Shown: in pieces, positions 1 to 10,612 of the stretch
Position numbering within the stretch: the stretch's first letter is position 1
Layout: every line of letters begins with the position of its first letter
Assembly (NCBI GenBank): GCA_023548195.1
Contig: JAJHZJ010000419.1
Location: forward strand, 3,860,273-3,924,272
DNA length: 64,000 nucleotides
From: Bettongia penicillata ogilbyi
Taxonomy: Eukaryota; Chordata; Mammalia; Diprotodontia; Potoroidae
Direction: 5' to 3'
Made by a program: the position numbers and the translations under genes
Notes under the pieces: model-generated
What the model was told of the DNA's origin: nothing
Databases searched by the model: none
The model's input: the letters and a program-made list of their open reading frames with translations, nothing else

Positions 1-382
1 AGCTTGAAGATTAATAGACATTCTCAGGGCTCACAATAAAGAGGTTAAGCACCTGCAGAAATATTTTTGGAACAACCACAATTGTTCTTATAATAGGTTT
101 GAAAACAGGCACATTCTATTTGATTTGTTGCATGTAACTGAAAGTGATTTTGCTCTAGATGGAGTTTCTGAGTAGTTCAAATTTGAGGCTAGAATGGTAA
201 GACCTCCACGGGTTTCCTCCTCATGAATTCAGCAAAGAAGTGTAGACCAAATGTCTGTCATGTACACTTGAAGGATTTTGATGACAATAGAACATTGACT
301 TCACTACTGCACATTACAGAAAGGTCATACTTAAGAAGTACAGCTTTCATGATCAATACAGATCGTTACAAGGAAACTGGGT
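1..382. other. Unclassified, no gene seen
   Basis: I recognise no repeat family, exon or RNA gene here. The longest open frame (223-411, +) is 62 codons, which is within chance for AT-rich DNA, and it runs into the SINE that follows. Confidence 0.4.
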
Positions 383-636
383 TGTTGTTGAGGTGTTTTA
401 GTCATTCCTGACTCTCTATGGCCCTTTTGATATATTTTTTTGGCAGAGATCCTGGAGTTAGTGGTTTGTCATTTTCTTCTCCATCTATTTTAAAAGATGA
501 GGAGCTGAGGCAAACAGGTTTAAGTGACTTGCCCAGGGTCTCATAATTACTAAGTGTCTGAAGCTGGATTTGAATTCAGGTTCTCCTGACTCTAGGGCTA
601 ATGCCCTATTCACCATGCCACCTAGTTCTCCCTGAT
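383..636 (-). mobile_element. MAR1/WSINE-type CORE-SINE, near full length
   Basis: Read on the plus strand this is the reverse complement of a marsupial tRNA-derived SINE. It begins with the GTTGTTGTTGAG tail and the damaged 'cagtcgtgtccgactc' 3' segment. The CORE block follows (gaggcaaacagg, aagtgacttgcccagggtc near 520), and the tRNA-like head ends in 'catgccacctag' near 620. MAR1 is known only from marsupials and borrows an RTE LINE 3' end for mobilisation. An antisense open frame across 485-682 is just this SINE being read. It is diverged and not active. Confidence 0.85.
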
Positions 637-879
637 GTAATAAATCATAATAAATTTGTTTCAAAAATGTAATACTTTTCAAATTTCTATCAAGAAATGA
701 CTTTGTGATTAGAATTGTATGTCAGAAGCTTACTCACCTGGATTAGCAAATGACAATTCCTCATATTTTAAGTATTGAAATAAAAATATCCTGGGAACCA
801 ATATGTTAGCAAAAAAAAACTTAACTGTTGCCCACATTAACCTAGAGATAATGTTGATCCATTCAAAAAATTAACTTTT

Positions 880-1855
880 TAAAAATAAATTTTAGTGACA
901 TATTGACTTTATATCACCTTCATTTACCAGTATTCCTACCACCACTACCACCCCTGCTGAGGGCATCCCTTTTAATAAAGTAGAGAAGAGGAAGTTCTTC
1001 AAATGTGAACAACTTAGTAACAAAGTCTAAGATTATGTTCCATACTCAGGGTGCCCAGCTTCTTCAAGGAAGGAGGGAAAGGGTTAAATTCTCATCTCTT
1101 CTGAGGGAATAAGCTTGGATATTATAATTTCACAACATTCAGTTGGGATTTTGTTGTTTTCTTTCTTTTCATTCACATTGTTGTCACTGTATATATCGGT
1201 TTTCCTGGTTCTGCTTACTTCATTTCATAATATCTTATAGTCCAGTTTTATTCTATTACATTCATGTAGCATTGCTTGTTTAGACAGTGATTCTCTAATC
1301 AATGGAAATTGTATTGTTTTTTTTTTTAACAATTCTTTGTCACAACAAAAATGGAGCTATAAATAATTTGGTGCATGTAGTACTTCTTTCTTTTTTATTT
1401 CTCCTGTTTTTTTTTTTTTTTTTTTTTTTGTCACTGACCGCTTTACAGTGTTTTCCTACCAATGAAATCTCTGGATCAAAGCATATATATTATTTTAGTC
1501 ACTTCCTTAGAATAATTCCAAACTTTTATAGAACAGACCAATTTACAGTTCTACCAATAGCGTGTTAGTGCACTTGTCTTTTTTTTTTTTTTATTTCTCC
1601 AATGCTGCCTGTTGCCATCATTTGTAATTTTGCCTGGTGTAAAGTGAAACATCAGTGTCTCAATTTATATTTATCATCAGTAGTTTGAAGCTTTGTTTCA
1701 TGTATTTAATAATAGTTTCTAATTCTTCCCTTAAGAATTATTTGTTAATACACTTTGCCTATCTAATAGAAAAAGGACTTTTGGTCTTACACATTATTGT
1801 TAGTTGTCTATTTATCATGGATATCAGACACTTAAGAAAGATATTCTAAAGAAAA
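880..1855 (-). mobile_element. L1 3' end (ORF2 C-terminus and 3' UTR), old copy
   Basis: The plus strand carries the antisense of a marsupial L1 tail. First comes a 3' UTR-like part (the 'agggcatccctttta' block near 960, 'ctcatctcttctgaggg' near 1093). Then comes the ORF2 C-terminal part, recognisable by 'ttttcctggttctgctta' near 1200, 'ttacattcatgta' near 1255, 'acaacaaaaatggagctataaat' near 1340 and 'gatcaaagcatat' near 1475. Many stops and indels break the frame. Internal T-runs at about 1400-1430 and 1580-1592 are low-complexity growth. The same region of the same family recurs at 21155 and 23700. Confidence 0.75.
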
Positions 1856-2205
1856 ACCTTTTCTTGACCAAAATTTTTTATTATATTTTGTCACACAAAA
1901 TGAACATAATCTTTAAATTCCATGGAACTAAAAACATTCAAAATATAGAGGCCTTGTGGCATAGAATGTAGTGTGGCTCTACTGGAGTTTTACCAAAGAT
2001 GGTTTGAATAAACTTACAAAATGTTAGTTTACTCTGTAATATTTTATTCAATTCCACCCCCCCCCAATCTTTTATTTAACTGTTCAATAGTACAAAGAAC
2101 ATTCAATATAAAAGAATAATTGCTGCAAAGTGATATTTCCTGAATGATTCCTATTTGAATTTTATAGAACAAGATAAGAAAAATGAGAATATGCTAATGA
2201 ATGGA
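1856..2205. other. Unclassified stretch
   Basis: AT-rich sequence with a C-run near 2058-2067. No repeat family, exon or RNA gene is recognised. Confidence 0.35.
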
Positions 2206-2385
2206 CAGTATATTTAGGAGATCAGAAAAGATTTCCTGTTGAAGGTGGCACTTAAGTTGAACCTTGAAGAAAGTTTAGGATTCTATAAGGTAGAGACAAG
2301 AAAGGCAAACATCTCAGACATTTGGGATAGCACAAGTAGACTTCTTTGCCTGAGACAATGTGTGAAAAAGGAGATAACTTGAAAT
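2206..2385 (-). mobile_element. L2 fragment (3' ORF end)
   Basis: Antisense L2. 'gaaaagatttcctgttgaaggtggcacttaag' read in reverse is the L2 ORF end that encodes the conserved '...LK.HLLQEAF' tail. Diverged, short fragment. Confidence 0.55.
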
Positions 2386-3149
2386 AAGTCCACGAAAGTA
2401 GAGGAGAGCTCAATTTTTAAGGATTATAAATATCATGCTTAATACCAAGGCAGTATGGAGTATTGTGGTCCTATTTTGAACCTGTCTTCTAATTCTAAGA
2501 TCAGTTGATTTTCTACAATATGTGTATCTTGGACAAGAACAAAGTGTCTCTCAAAAATTATGGAACTAACATAATCCTACTAATGAAGCATGGCTATGAA
2601 ATAACAAAAAGTGTTCTAAAAAGCAACCATAAAATTCAGTTTTTGATATTTTGAATTAATTAGACAATCTTAGATACTCTCCCCTCCTCTCTTTTTCCCT
2701 CCTCTGAATTATATGAATAACAATTTGGAAAATAAGCAACAAGGTATTTTGTCTGGTTGTTTATATAACAAAGAAAAGCTCCAGTCATAACGGTGATTTT
2801 TTCCATGGTATTTCTCAGAAGATCATATTCCTTTGACATCTTTCCCTCTATCATTAGCAATAATATTATGATTATTGTAAAAGCTTGATTTCATATGTCT
2901 CTGTGAGCAGACCAAATTTCAGACAGTATCCACTTTGTAGGATATAACCCTTTGTTCTTCCACAGATGTCCTAGACTGATGCACGATCTTGGCATGGAAG
3001 AAATCTGGTTTCTTGAAAAATATACTAGCAGACACTGAATCCAGTAATGTAATACCTCTTTATTAAAACTATCTAATTAAAAAATAGGAAAACTATTAAT
3101 GCTTACAAAGTTAGAAGAATAAACTGCTTAATCATGATTCGTTGTTATT
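2386..3149. other. Unclassified stretch
   Basis: No recognisable element or gene. A pyrimidine-rich block lies near 2675-2705. The only open frame (2660-2860, -) has 66 codons and no familiar motif. Confidence 0.35.
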
Positions 3150-3262
3150 TAAAAACCATGTATTAAGCTCTTGTCATGTAGCAGGCTCTGGGGACACAGA
3201 GACAAAATAAAAAAACAATTCCTGTCCCCAAGGAGCTTACATTGCACTAGACAGATACAATA
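3150..3262 (-). mobile_element. L2 3' end
   Basis: Reverse complement of the L2 terminal segment. 'tattaagctcttgtcatgtagcaggctctgggga' followed by 'ccccaaggagcttacatt' matches the antisense of the 'gagctccttgagg...cttaataaatg' tail. Diverged. Confidence 0.75.
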
Positions 3263-4194
3263 TGCAACATGGTCTTTCTCTTGTATTTGTTCTAATGCTA
3301 TCCACATTTATGGAAAATGTGCACAAACAACTACAACTAAATTGACCTTGTAGATTAATTAATTAGCAGTAGTTCTTGGGTCAATCCTTCTGAAAGCTAT
3401 TTATAAAAATGAGTGTAGTAGTATATTAGATAAAATTGAGGGTTCATTCTTTCCCTAGTAGATCCTAAGATGCTATGATCATTAGGAGAACTTGATACAT
3501 TGGCTATATGAAATGCCCCACTGCTGCTGCTCTGCCATCTTGATAGTGATGAGGAGAATAAGAATTTAGGGAGACTCAAGAACAAGCATTATAGTAATTA
3601 TCTAACATCTTATATTTCCCATTAAAAATTTTACTTAAGACCCCAAGAGCTCATTGTTCATCTTACCCTAAAGGGTAAAGAGGGAGACAAGAAATGGCAC
3701 TGATGTAAAAAAACTGATAAATATAACATGATTTATAGCTTTTTTGTTAATCCTGGAGGAGGACAGATACAAAACAGAATTGATAGGTATGGCAACATAA
3801 TGAAATACCACAGAACTATTTCAAAAGGCAAGCACAATGTAAACACAATGTCAAATATGTAAACATTTTTTAAAATGAGAATTTGGAAAAACATTAATGT
3901 TCAATAGAATTTTAGGAGGGTTAATTCTTAAATTCAATAGTTTTAAATTTTCAAATTTAAAATTTATTTATTTATTATTTATTAAAATTTAAATTTTAAA
4001 TAATGAGAATAAAAGAGTTTGCAACACATATTATTAAGGATTACTTTGTTGATTTATAATTAGACATGAATATCATTTCTTTCAAAGGAAAAGTTTTGGT
4101 TTAAAGAAAATGGTCTAGGTAGGTTGACTGCCTTCAAATTATTTGGATTTGGCTACCTTGAGTTTCTTCTAAGTAAATAATATAATAGCTGCAT
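3263..4194. other. Unclassified, with an AT-rich low-complexity patch
   Basis: No gene or classifiable repeat. Around 3935-4010 the sequence is nearly pure A/T, with short inverted runs of 'aaatttaaa' type. The open frame at 3397-3585 (-) shows no known domain. Confidence 0.35.
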
Positions 4195-4690
4195 AACAAT
4201 TTAGAATGCTGGCCATATCAGAGGAGAGAAGGAGCGGGGTAGAGTAGAGAGATGTTGTAAAGGTGAAATTGACAGGCCATGACAACAGATTGGATATGAA
4301 TGGTAAGCAATAGTAAAGAATCCAGGATAACCCCTAGATTGTGAGTCTGAAGGCCTAGGAGGACAGTGTTGTCCTTTACAGTAAAAAGGGAAGGTGAAAA
4401 TGGGGAAGGAGAATTTAGAGGAAAAGATAATGAGTCCATTTTGCACATGTTGAGTTTAAGATTTCTTTTGGACATCTGGTTTGAGATGACTGAAAGGCAG
4501 TAGGAGATGTGATTGGAGATCAACAGATAGTATAGGGATATATAGAATTGAGGATAGATAGAATTGAGATTTATCAATAAAATAAAATATTTATTGAGGC
4601 CATATAAGACCAGAAAAGGAGATGAAATTGGTTATGTAGTAAGAATGAGAGATAATGATTGAAGAGATGTTTACTGGTACACCAGAAAGA
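4195..4690 (-). mobile_element. L2 reverse-transcriptase segment
   Basis: An antisense L2 piece that still translates recognisably. The frame at 4218-4577 (-) contains 'NLKLNMCKMDSL' and 'HNLGVILDSLL', which fit the L2 polymerase segment around 'LKLN.SKTE' and 'LGVILDSSLS'. It ends with a 'HIQSV...CQFHLYNIS'-like run. Stops and indels show it is dead. The same region is found in sense orientation at about 17270-17510. The 3' limit near 4690 is approximate. Confidence 0.8.
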
Positions 4691-4795
4691 TTAGAAGAAT
4701 AAAATGAAGGCCTCCAATGTGCTCAGTGGTTCCTTCTTTGGATAATTTATGGTCATTCAGAAAGAAGATGGGAGAATTAGTATGCTGCTATCTGC
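4691..4795 (+). repeat. Unclassified dispersed segment, copy A
   Basis: This segment resembles 18265-18440 in the same orientation. A shared core runs from 'ggcctccaatgtg' (A) or 'gggccgccaatgtg' (B) to 'aatttatgg', and a later 'atctgcatgt' is also shared. I do not recognise the family. It has no coding potential. Confidence 0.3.
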
Positions 4796-6194
4796 ATGTA
4801 TGGAAGGAGTAACCGTATCTTCCTTTTTTATTAGCTATCTCTGGATACTACTCCACGGTACTGGATTCATGGTAGCCAAAATGAATGTAGCTTTCCACAT
4901 AGTTCCGTATAATTCAGTGCATTAAATCCATTTTGTATTTATTAATACAAACTAATTAACAGAAATAATACCAATAATAAAGTGACTTAAGAAATGGCTC
5001 TTCAGAGTTGCTATAAACAGTATGTATTTGGAAATTTCAGTGTGAATGTGAAACTGAAAATTCAAGTAACAGCAGCAGAGACTTGCTTCAGAAATGATAT
5101 ACAAAATATCCTTCATCCTTATTCAATTCTTCCAAAAGAAATCCTACATTTCTTTCATCAATATAGGAACAAATTAGGCAGAAATGATGCATAGTACATG
5201 GAGATATATTTAGAGCAGCATTTAATAGAGCAGGAGAGCAAATACCCTGGATTTAATGTAGAATCCTACCTTATCTTCTCCTTGGATATCCTCTCTCTAA
5301 CCCACTCCCAGAATAATAGTTTGATTAATGAGTGAATTGAAAACTATAATAATTTATTTGCCTTTTGTGAAGTAACCAAAATTAGTATTGGGGTTTCAGT
5401 TGATATCCATTGGATTGGTTCTGCCCCATCACAGTAGTTAACAATTCTATTTTTAATTTAAGATTTTGGCCTACCTTCTCTTTACACTGTACATACCTTT
5501 TAGAATTAACCAAATAAATGCCGTAACCATTGATTCTAGAGAATTCCAATTTATAACTTGGAAGAAACATAAAAAGCTATACTCTTCCCTCCCTTCTGGT
5601 TAGGACATGAAAATGGAGAGACAAGTTGTCATAGTAATAAGTTACCGGAGTTGGTTTCAGTGTACCTCTTTTTGAAAAATACAGAGTAGCATGGTAGACA
5701 CAAACCACTGACTTTTTTCAATTTTCCTTCCAGCCCCTCTTTCTTCTCTTAGTTGTAAATTTTGAATGTCAGAAAGCCTTTGGAAAGAGTGCTTGGGTTG
5801 TTATATATTGTGTTTGACAGGGATATTATGTATTCTAGGCAAAGCCAGGTTATGCTACTGGAGAGAAATTAGGGAGAATTGAGTTGCCTATGGCTCTTTC
5901 AATAAGAAGATATTCTTTCACCTGGAAGGCAAGTGAAACTTTTTTTAGTAACATAATTGCCCATGCACATCTTCCTGACTGCAGTGAAAGTAATTCAGTA
6001 TAAATCTCATGCATGCATCCTGTAGCAGACCATAATATCCAATAATAGCAAATTGAAACTGACTGGGTTCAATAAGATAAAAATTTTTGGCTGGTGTGAG
6101 AATTTACAAAGTTATCTACATGATTGAGTGACTAGAATTTCATGTACTATGTAGAGATCCTTCAGGAACTTGCTATAAATGCTGTATAGTATAT
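4796..6194. other. Unclassified stretch, 1.4 kb
   Basis: No recognised repeat, exon or RNA gene. Open frames at 4994-5194 (+) and 5382-5570 (-) are about 65 codons with no motif I know. It is a candidate for unique sequence. Confidence 0.35.
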
Positions 6195-6282
6195 TAGCAC
6201 TGAACTTGGAATCAGGAGTCCCTGGGCTAGTCATTTACTACCTGTGAAAAAAGCCACTTAATCTCTTATGCAGGTTAGTTAA
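6195..6282 (+). mobile_element. MIR/THER-type SINE fragment
   Basis: 'tagcactgaacttggaatcaggag' followed by a damaged 'cacttaatctct' is the head and CORE of a MIR-family SINE in sense orientation. Short and diverged. A T-run follows at about 6293-6311. Confidence 0.55.
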
Positions 6283-6739
6283 ACAAGGCTTCTTTTTTTT
6301 TTTTTTTTTTGGTGGGGAAGGGGGAAATGCAGGTAGATGCAGCAGGAATAACTGATGAATGTACATGAATATAGCCAGTGACCTCAGAGAAATTCTACAG
6401 ACCCCTTTGTTTAAACTGTTCTGACCTACCCAAGATTGTTGAATTTGTAAGAGGCTTTTGGACTCTTTGTCCAGATCAGTATAAAACTGCTCACTCACTA
6501 GAATCTGTGGTCCAGCCAATGCCTTGATAGCTCTTATTTTCTGGGAGCAATTGTTTTTTTTCATTTTTCTGGGCAAGGCATCTACGGAAGTTCAGTGGTA
6601 GATGTGCACATTTGCTTATACACCTCCCTATAGAAGTGTGTCTACATGGTTTGTCTATCATTCTGTAAATCTCACAGTTAGATGAGTACAGAGTGATGAT
6701 TTGCCAGTGTTCCCTCAAGTCTCTTTTGCACAATTTGGT
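6283..6739. other. Unclassified, starts with a poly(T) run
   Basis: A T-run near 6293-6311 precedes sequence I cannot classify. The antisense frames 6238-6576 and 6491-6733 overlap. The poly-lysine stretch in the first is only the T-run read backwards, so neither is supported as a gene. Confidence 0.4.
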
Positions 6740-6835
6740 TAAGTGGTGAGCTTGGAAAGAAAAGATAGACCTAGATTATGATGTGCTTTAAATATCAAAC
6801 AAAAGAGTTTACACTGTATTCTAGAAGTAGCAATT
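6740..6835 (-). mobile_element. L2 fragment
   Basis: 'gattatgatgtgctttaaat' and 'aaaagagtttacactgtattct' are the antisense of the L2 ORF segment encoding '..K.LCL.FKAL.HN'. Short and diverged. Confidence 0.5.
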
Positions 6836-6930
6836 TAACCACTCAGATTCTCATTTTCCTCATCCATAACACAAAGATAATACTGCTTCACTGCCATTTT
6901 TACACAGCTATAAAGTATTTTGCCCACATT
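6836..6930 (+). mobile_element. MIR-type SINE 3' part
   Basis: 'caatttaaccactcagattctc' then 'ttttcctcatccataacac' matches the MIR sense strand from 'cacttaacctctc' to 'cctcatctgtaaaatg'. Diverged. Confidence 0.5.
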
Positions 6931-7039
6931 TTGGCAGTACAGAAATATGAGTTATGATATACAAAATGGAAATCCTTATCTTTGCCCAAATTTCTGAAGT
7001 TCTATGGGAGATGCTGTATTTCTCTGGGTCACCCAGATT

Positions 7040-7850
7040 TGTAATAAGGAGTCATTCTTGGCGCTTTGCTCACCCTATTAAATCTCCAGTCAGTTGCCAT
7101 TTTCTTTTGATTTTGTCATCACTGTATTTTTTTCATTTGTGCCTCTCGGTTCACTCACACTTTTATTACCTTATTTCAGCCTCTCCTCACTTGAATTGTT
7201 GTAATATGGTCTTTCTCTTGTTGATCAGTCCTTTCAGTTCTTGACAAAGATCCTGGAGTGGTTTGCCATTTCCTTCTTTAATATATTTTACAGATAAAGA
7301 AACTGAGGCAAACAGGGTTAAGTGACTTGCCCAGGGTCACACAAATGGAAAGTATCTGAGGCCAGATTTGAATTTAGGAAGAGGAGTTTTCTTGATTCCA
7401 AGCCTAGCACTCTAGCCATTGTACCACTTGCCACTACATAATTGCCAAAATAATCTTTCTATATGGCATTTGTATGTAACTTCCTTGCTCAGAAAAGTTC
7501 CACACACTTCCTGCTGCCTATAAGATAAAATATGTTATTTTGTTCTGACATTTAATGATTAATACAACTGGTTATACCTTCCTTCCTATCCTTAATTCAA
7601 ATTATTCCCTTATACGCAATTTACAATTGAACCAGAAGATGCCGATTTGACCCTCCACTTTTGTACAAACTGGCCCCCTTCAATGACAATGTTCTAAATC
7701 TTAATATTCCTTTAAGATTCCTATTAAGGGCTAAATTATTGACAGAAACTTCTTGACTCCCTCTCCCTTCCCCTTTGTGTTATTTTTATCCCTCTGTTAT
7801 ATTAACTTAGAATTATACTCATTTGTTTCTATTTTATATTAACCAGGAGA
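7040..7850 (+). mobile_element. L2 copy split by a MAR1 insertion
   Basis: A sense L2 copy in two parts. Part 1 (about 7040-7216) corresponds to the C-terminal polymerase region, with '...ccagtcagttgccattttc' and 'cctcacttgaattgttgtaatatggtct' reflecting the 'LDYCN' block. Part 2 (about 7440-7850) resumes with 'aataatctttctatat' and 'gcctataagataaaatat'. Both parts have stops. The intervening 220 bp is a MAR1 SINE, so the L2 is the older element. Confidence 0.65.
7217..7437 (-). mobile_element. MAR1/WSINE-type SINE inserted in L2
   Basis: Antisense MAR1: 'ttctgacaaagatcctggagtggtttgccatttcc'-type tail near 7240-7270, CORE block 'gaggcaaacagggttaagt' near 7302 and tRNA-like head ending 'ttgtaccacttgcc' near 7425. 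It interrupts the L2 that flanks it. Clean target duplications were not made out by eye. Confidence 0.85.
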
Positions 7851-7854
7851 AAGT

Positions 7855-8350
7855 CAGTCAACAAGAATTTATTGTCTTTACCATACGTCAGGCATTTTGC
7901 TAAGTTGTTTGTTCTTCATTTTCAAAGAATACCAATAACATCAATATGTGAACTGGATTTAAGTGAGGCAGACTTGTCTAAAGTTGTCAGCCTCACTTTC
8001 TCTTCCAAAGTCATCAAAGTCCAGTGGCAAAAGTCAGGATGACTGGTGTTGGCATGGAATGCAGTGATTGACCTTGGACAGCTTCAATAACTGACCAAGC
8101 TCTAAGCGCTCCCTGGCACCTGCTTCAGCCACTTTCATGGCCACTGAAATAAATTGTTCCCATCCAATCATTCCACCAGGGGAAGTCTTCATAGGTTTAC
8201 TGTGGACACTCCCATAGCTCACCAATGGGTTAGTGACCCATCATTTACCCACTTTGCTAAGTGATGGGAATACAAAGAAAGGCAAATGACAGTTCCAATT
8301 TGTGAAGAGTTTACAATCTAATGGGAAAAATAACATGAAAACAACTATAT
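7855..8350 (-). mobile_element. L2 3' end split by an RTE insertion
   Basis: The antisense L2 tail starts 'gtcaacaagaatttattg' near 7857 and reaches 'cattttgctaagt' at 7905. It resumes at 8253 with 'tttgctaagtgatgggaatacaaagaaaggcaaa' and runs to about 8350. The break holds an RTE-derived insert. Confidence 0.8.
7906..8252 (-). mobile_element. RTE LINE 3' end with 10-bp target duplication
   Basis: The insert begins 'tgtttgttcttcattttcaaag', the antisense of the RTE/MAR-type terminal 'ctttgaaaatgaagaacaaac'. It contains 'gtcagcctcactttctcttcc', a segment shared with the RTE pieces at 34757 and 46690. It is flanked by the exact repeat 'tttgctaagt' (7896-7905 and 8253-8262). This is the expected product of target-primed insertion of a 5'-truncated RTE. 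The frame at 8034-8225 (-) lies in its 3' UTR and is not a gene. Confidence 0.75.
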
Positions 8351-8424
8351 ACACACAAGATGAAGATGGGAAAAGTTGGATTTAATCAATATAGAGAAGG
8401 CCTAAGCATTAAGGGGAATCATAA

Positions 8425-8530
8425 GAAGGGATGTAGATTTCTTGAAGGTAGAGGTTATTTCAATTTTCTCTGTATCTATAGAGCTTAGCATAGTGCCTCC
8501 TTGAATATAATAGAGGCTTAAAAGAAGTAA
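8425..8530 (+). mobile_element. L2 3' end
   Basis: Sense L2 tail: 'tttcttgaaggtagaggtta', 'tctgtatctatagagcttagcatagtgcc', then a shortened end near 'aggctta'. Diverged. Confidence 0.65.
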
Positions 8531-8689
8531 TGAACTTATTTGAATTGAATTAGCTGGACTTGTTAGAGTTTTTGAGAATCCAGGGGTCACTTCCACAGCC
8601 ACAAAGAATCAGGTTAGCTCAAAAAGGAAGACTATCAGTGAAGAGTACAAAGTTAATAGAGGAAGTAAATTGCTACTGCATGTAAGAAT

Positions 8690-9170
8690 TTTATGAGGGA
8701 TAATTATTTAAATCTGTGCAATCTACAAGACATAATTCATTCAGTTTTCCAAGGAGTCTTTGACAGTAATCCACATCAATGGAGCAAAAAAAAAGTCATC
8801 AGAGAATTTTTTTTTAATTACAAATTGGGAATTGAATTAAAAGAAACAGAGTACAGATCAACAAGTACTTTTTCTGGCTGAAGAAGTATTACTGTGGGGT
8901 CCCTCAGGGATCAACAGTGGGATTTATTTAACATTTTTATTTATGATCTTAACGAGACATTAGAGAAGTGAAATCCCCCAGGTTGTAGAGGAGCTAAGCT
9001 TTTTCTGACAGTAAAATGCCACAGCAATGGGAATGAACTCCAAGAAGATTTTACAAAGCTATATACTTAGGCAAAAAAAAAAAAATGATTAGCTTTAGTG
9101 TAGAAAAGTGTGATGCAGTGCATTCTTTGGGGAAATAATCAAAGCTGAGAGGATGGTGACTTCAGAACTA
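8690..9170 (+). mobile_element. L3/CR1 LINE fragment (reverse transcriptase)
   Basis: 'ggggtccctcagggatcaaca' near 8896 encodes the CR1-clade motif GVPQGS of the reverse transcriptase. 'atttaacatttttatttatgatctt' follows, which fits the 'FNIFINDL' block. Downstream blocks fit the 'ddt.l...' region. Stops and frameshifts throughout show a dead copy. A better preserved piece of this LINE family lies at 30690-32085. Confidence 0.65.
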
Positions 9171-9345
9171 TTAGTAAAACTCTATGGCACTGCATAGTAT
9201 TGCTATGGAAGCTAAGGAGTGTGGCAGTAGCTCTCCAGGGCAAAATAATTGCAGGGAAGCTGGAAGACAGGACTTGGTTGTGCACTGTCTTGAAAACTGG
9301 CCTGCTTCTTTTGTAGGATGACTGCCAACTGTTGGAATTCTTTTT
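9171..9345. other. Unclassified
   Basis: Short gap between an L3/CR1 piece and an L2 tail. Antisense frames here (9139-9348 and 9212-9490) have no known motif and partly read the L2 tail backwards. Confidence 0.3.
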
Positions 9346-9472
9346 CATCAGATAAGCAGTCCTTTGGACTATGACCTCTTAGAGAACAGAAACTGTTTCC
9401 CTTTTCTTTGTATCCCCCGGTGCTTATCACAGAGCCTGGCACACAGAAGACACTAATTAAATACTGGTTGCC
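9346..9472 (+). mobile_element. L2 3' end
   Basis: Clear sense L2 terminus: 'cctcttagagaacagaaactg', 'tttgtatcccccggtgcttatcacagagcctggcac', then 'actaattaaatactggttg'. Moderately diverged. Confidence 0.8.
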
Positions 9473-9957
9473 TGACTGATTCTTGCTCACTCAGTACCAA
9501 ACCCTTCATGACTGAACCTTGGAATTCAGTTCCCACTAACTCTTTCAGGCCTAAGAGCTTCTTCTTGATTTTGACTCAGTCTCTCCTTTGGACATCATTG
9601 CTTTCTTTGACTATTTTAGCTCCATAATGAGCAATCCTGTCTACTAACCTTGTTTTCCATTTCATCAGCCTCTGCCAAGTCGTCCTTTAAGTACCAAATC
9701 CTACATTCATGGCCAACAAGTTCTGTTTGTTCATATCATATTTCTCCTTTATATCCTCACCTCTATGATCCATAGAAGAACAACCTGAGATGAGATGTTG
9801 AGACCCATATGCTAACACTGGAAGTCCTCACTCAGTGTGATAAGACTCCATCCCCATCTTCTTCCTGGTCGTCATCTTTATCACTGAATGAGCCTGGGGG
9901 GAACTAGCTATAACCAGTTAAAGTTTGAAACTGATATATTTCCTGTTTATCAACTAA
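9473..9957. other. Unclassified stretch
   Basis: No repeat or gene recognised in about 480 bp. Confidence 0.3.
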
Positions 9958-10072
9958 CGATTAGCACCTCTCTCATAGAGTTATTGTGAGGATCAAATGA
10001 GACATTATTTGCAAAGTGCTTAGTACAGCGCCTGTCACATAATTGATTTTCAATAAAAGCTTATTTCCTTCC
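9958..10072 (+). mobile_element. MIR SINE 3' half
   Basis: 'tagcacctctctcatagagttattgtgaggatcaaatgag' followed by 'caaagtgcttagtacagcgcctgtcaca' is the sense 3' half of a MIR, whose tail is shared with L2. Well preserved for this family. Confidence 0.85.
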
Positions 10073-10289
10073 CATTCCTTTAGCAATAGAAAAACATTAG
10101 AAAAGTGTAATGGATAACTCTGATCTGCGCAGCTTTCTTACCTCATTAGTTGAATCTACTCAATCCTTAGACTGACCTGTCATGTTCCAGTGGGGAGCAT
10201 ATAAGGAGCCTGATGTCAGTTGCCAGGTCAGCATCTAATTTTCCTGATGAAAGTCTTTCCTGACAACTTCAGTATCAGAAGTGCTTAAA

Positions 10290-10462
10290 CCAGAATTCAT
10301 GAACTGGTTTCTTAAAAGTTTTTTGATGACTATATTTTAACATAATGTGCTGTTATTTTTACAGTCCTATGTATTTTTTTTATTTTATGCATTTAAAAAC
10401 ATGATTCTGAGAGGGATCCATAAGCTTTAGCAGACAGTAAAAGGGATCCTAATTGTGTGGGC
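10290..10462 (+). mobile_element. Probable ancient DNA-transposon remnant
   Basis: 'gaattcatgaactggttt', 'ttgatgactatattttaacata', 'tatgcatttaaaaacatgattctgag', 'gggatccataagctttagcagac' and 'aaaagggatcc' follow the order of a common mammal-wide nonautonomous element that I cannot name with certainty (MER/hAT type). No coding capacity. Confidence 0.45.
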
Positions 10463-10514
10463 TCCTTCTTCCTCAACTTTTCTTGTGTTCATTTTTCCGT
10501 GTAAAGTTTATATA

Positions 10515-10612
10515 ATCCAGTTAAATATAAACTCTTTGAGGGCAGGAACAGTTTAATTTTGCATTTTTCTCCTGACACCTATCACAGTGCCCTTGTGTAT
10601 GGCAGATGAAGT
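10515..10612 (+). mobile_element. L2 3' end
   Basis: 'aaactctttgagggcaggaacag' and 'tcctgacacctatcacagtgcc' are the sense L2 terminus. The final A-rich end is missing. Confidence 0.7.

Noticed and set aside
6238..6576. 112-codon minus-strand frame with a run of lysines
   Set aside because: The lysines come from a T-run at 6293-6311, and the rest has no motif or context.
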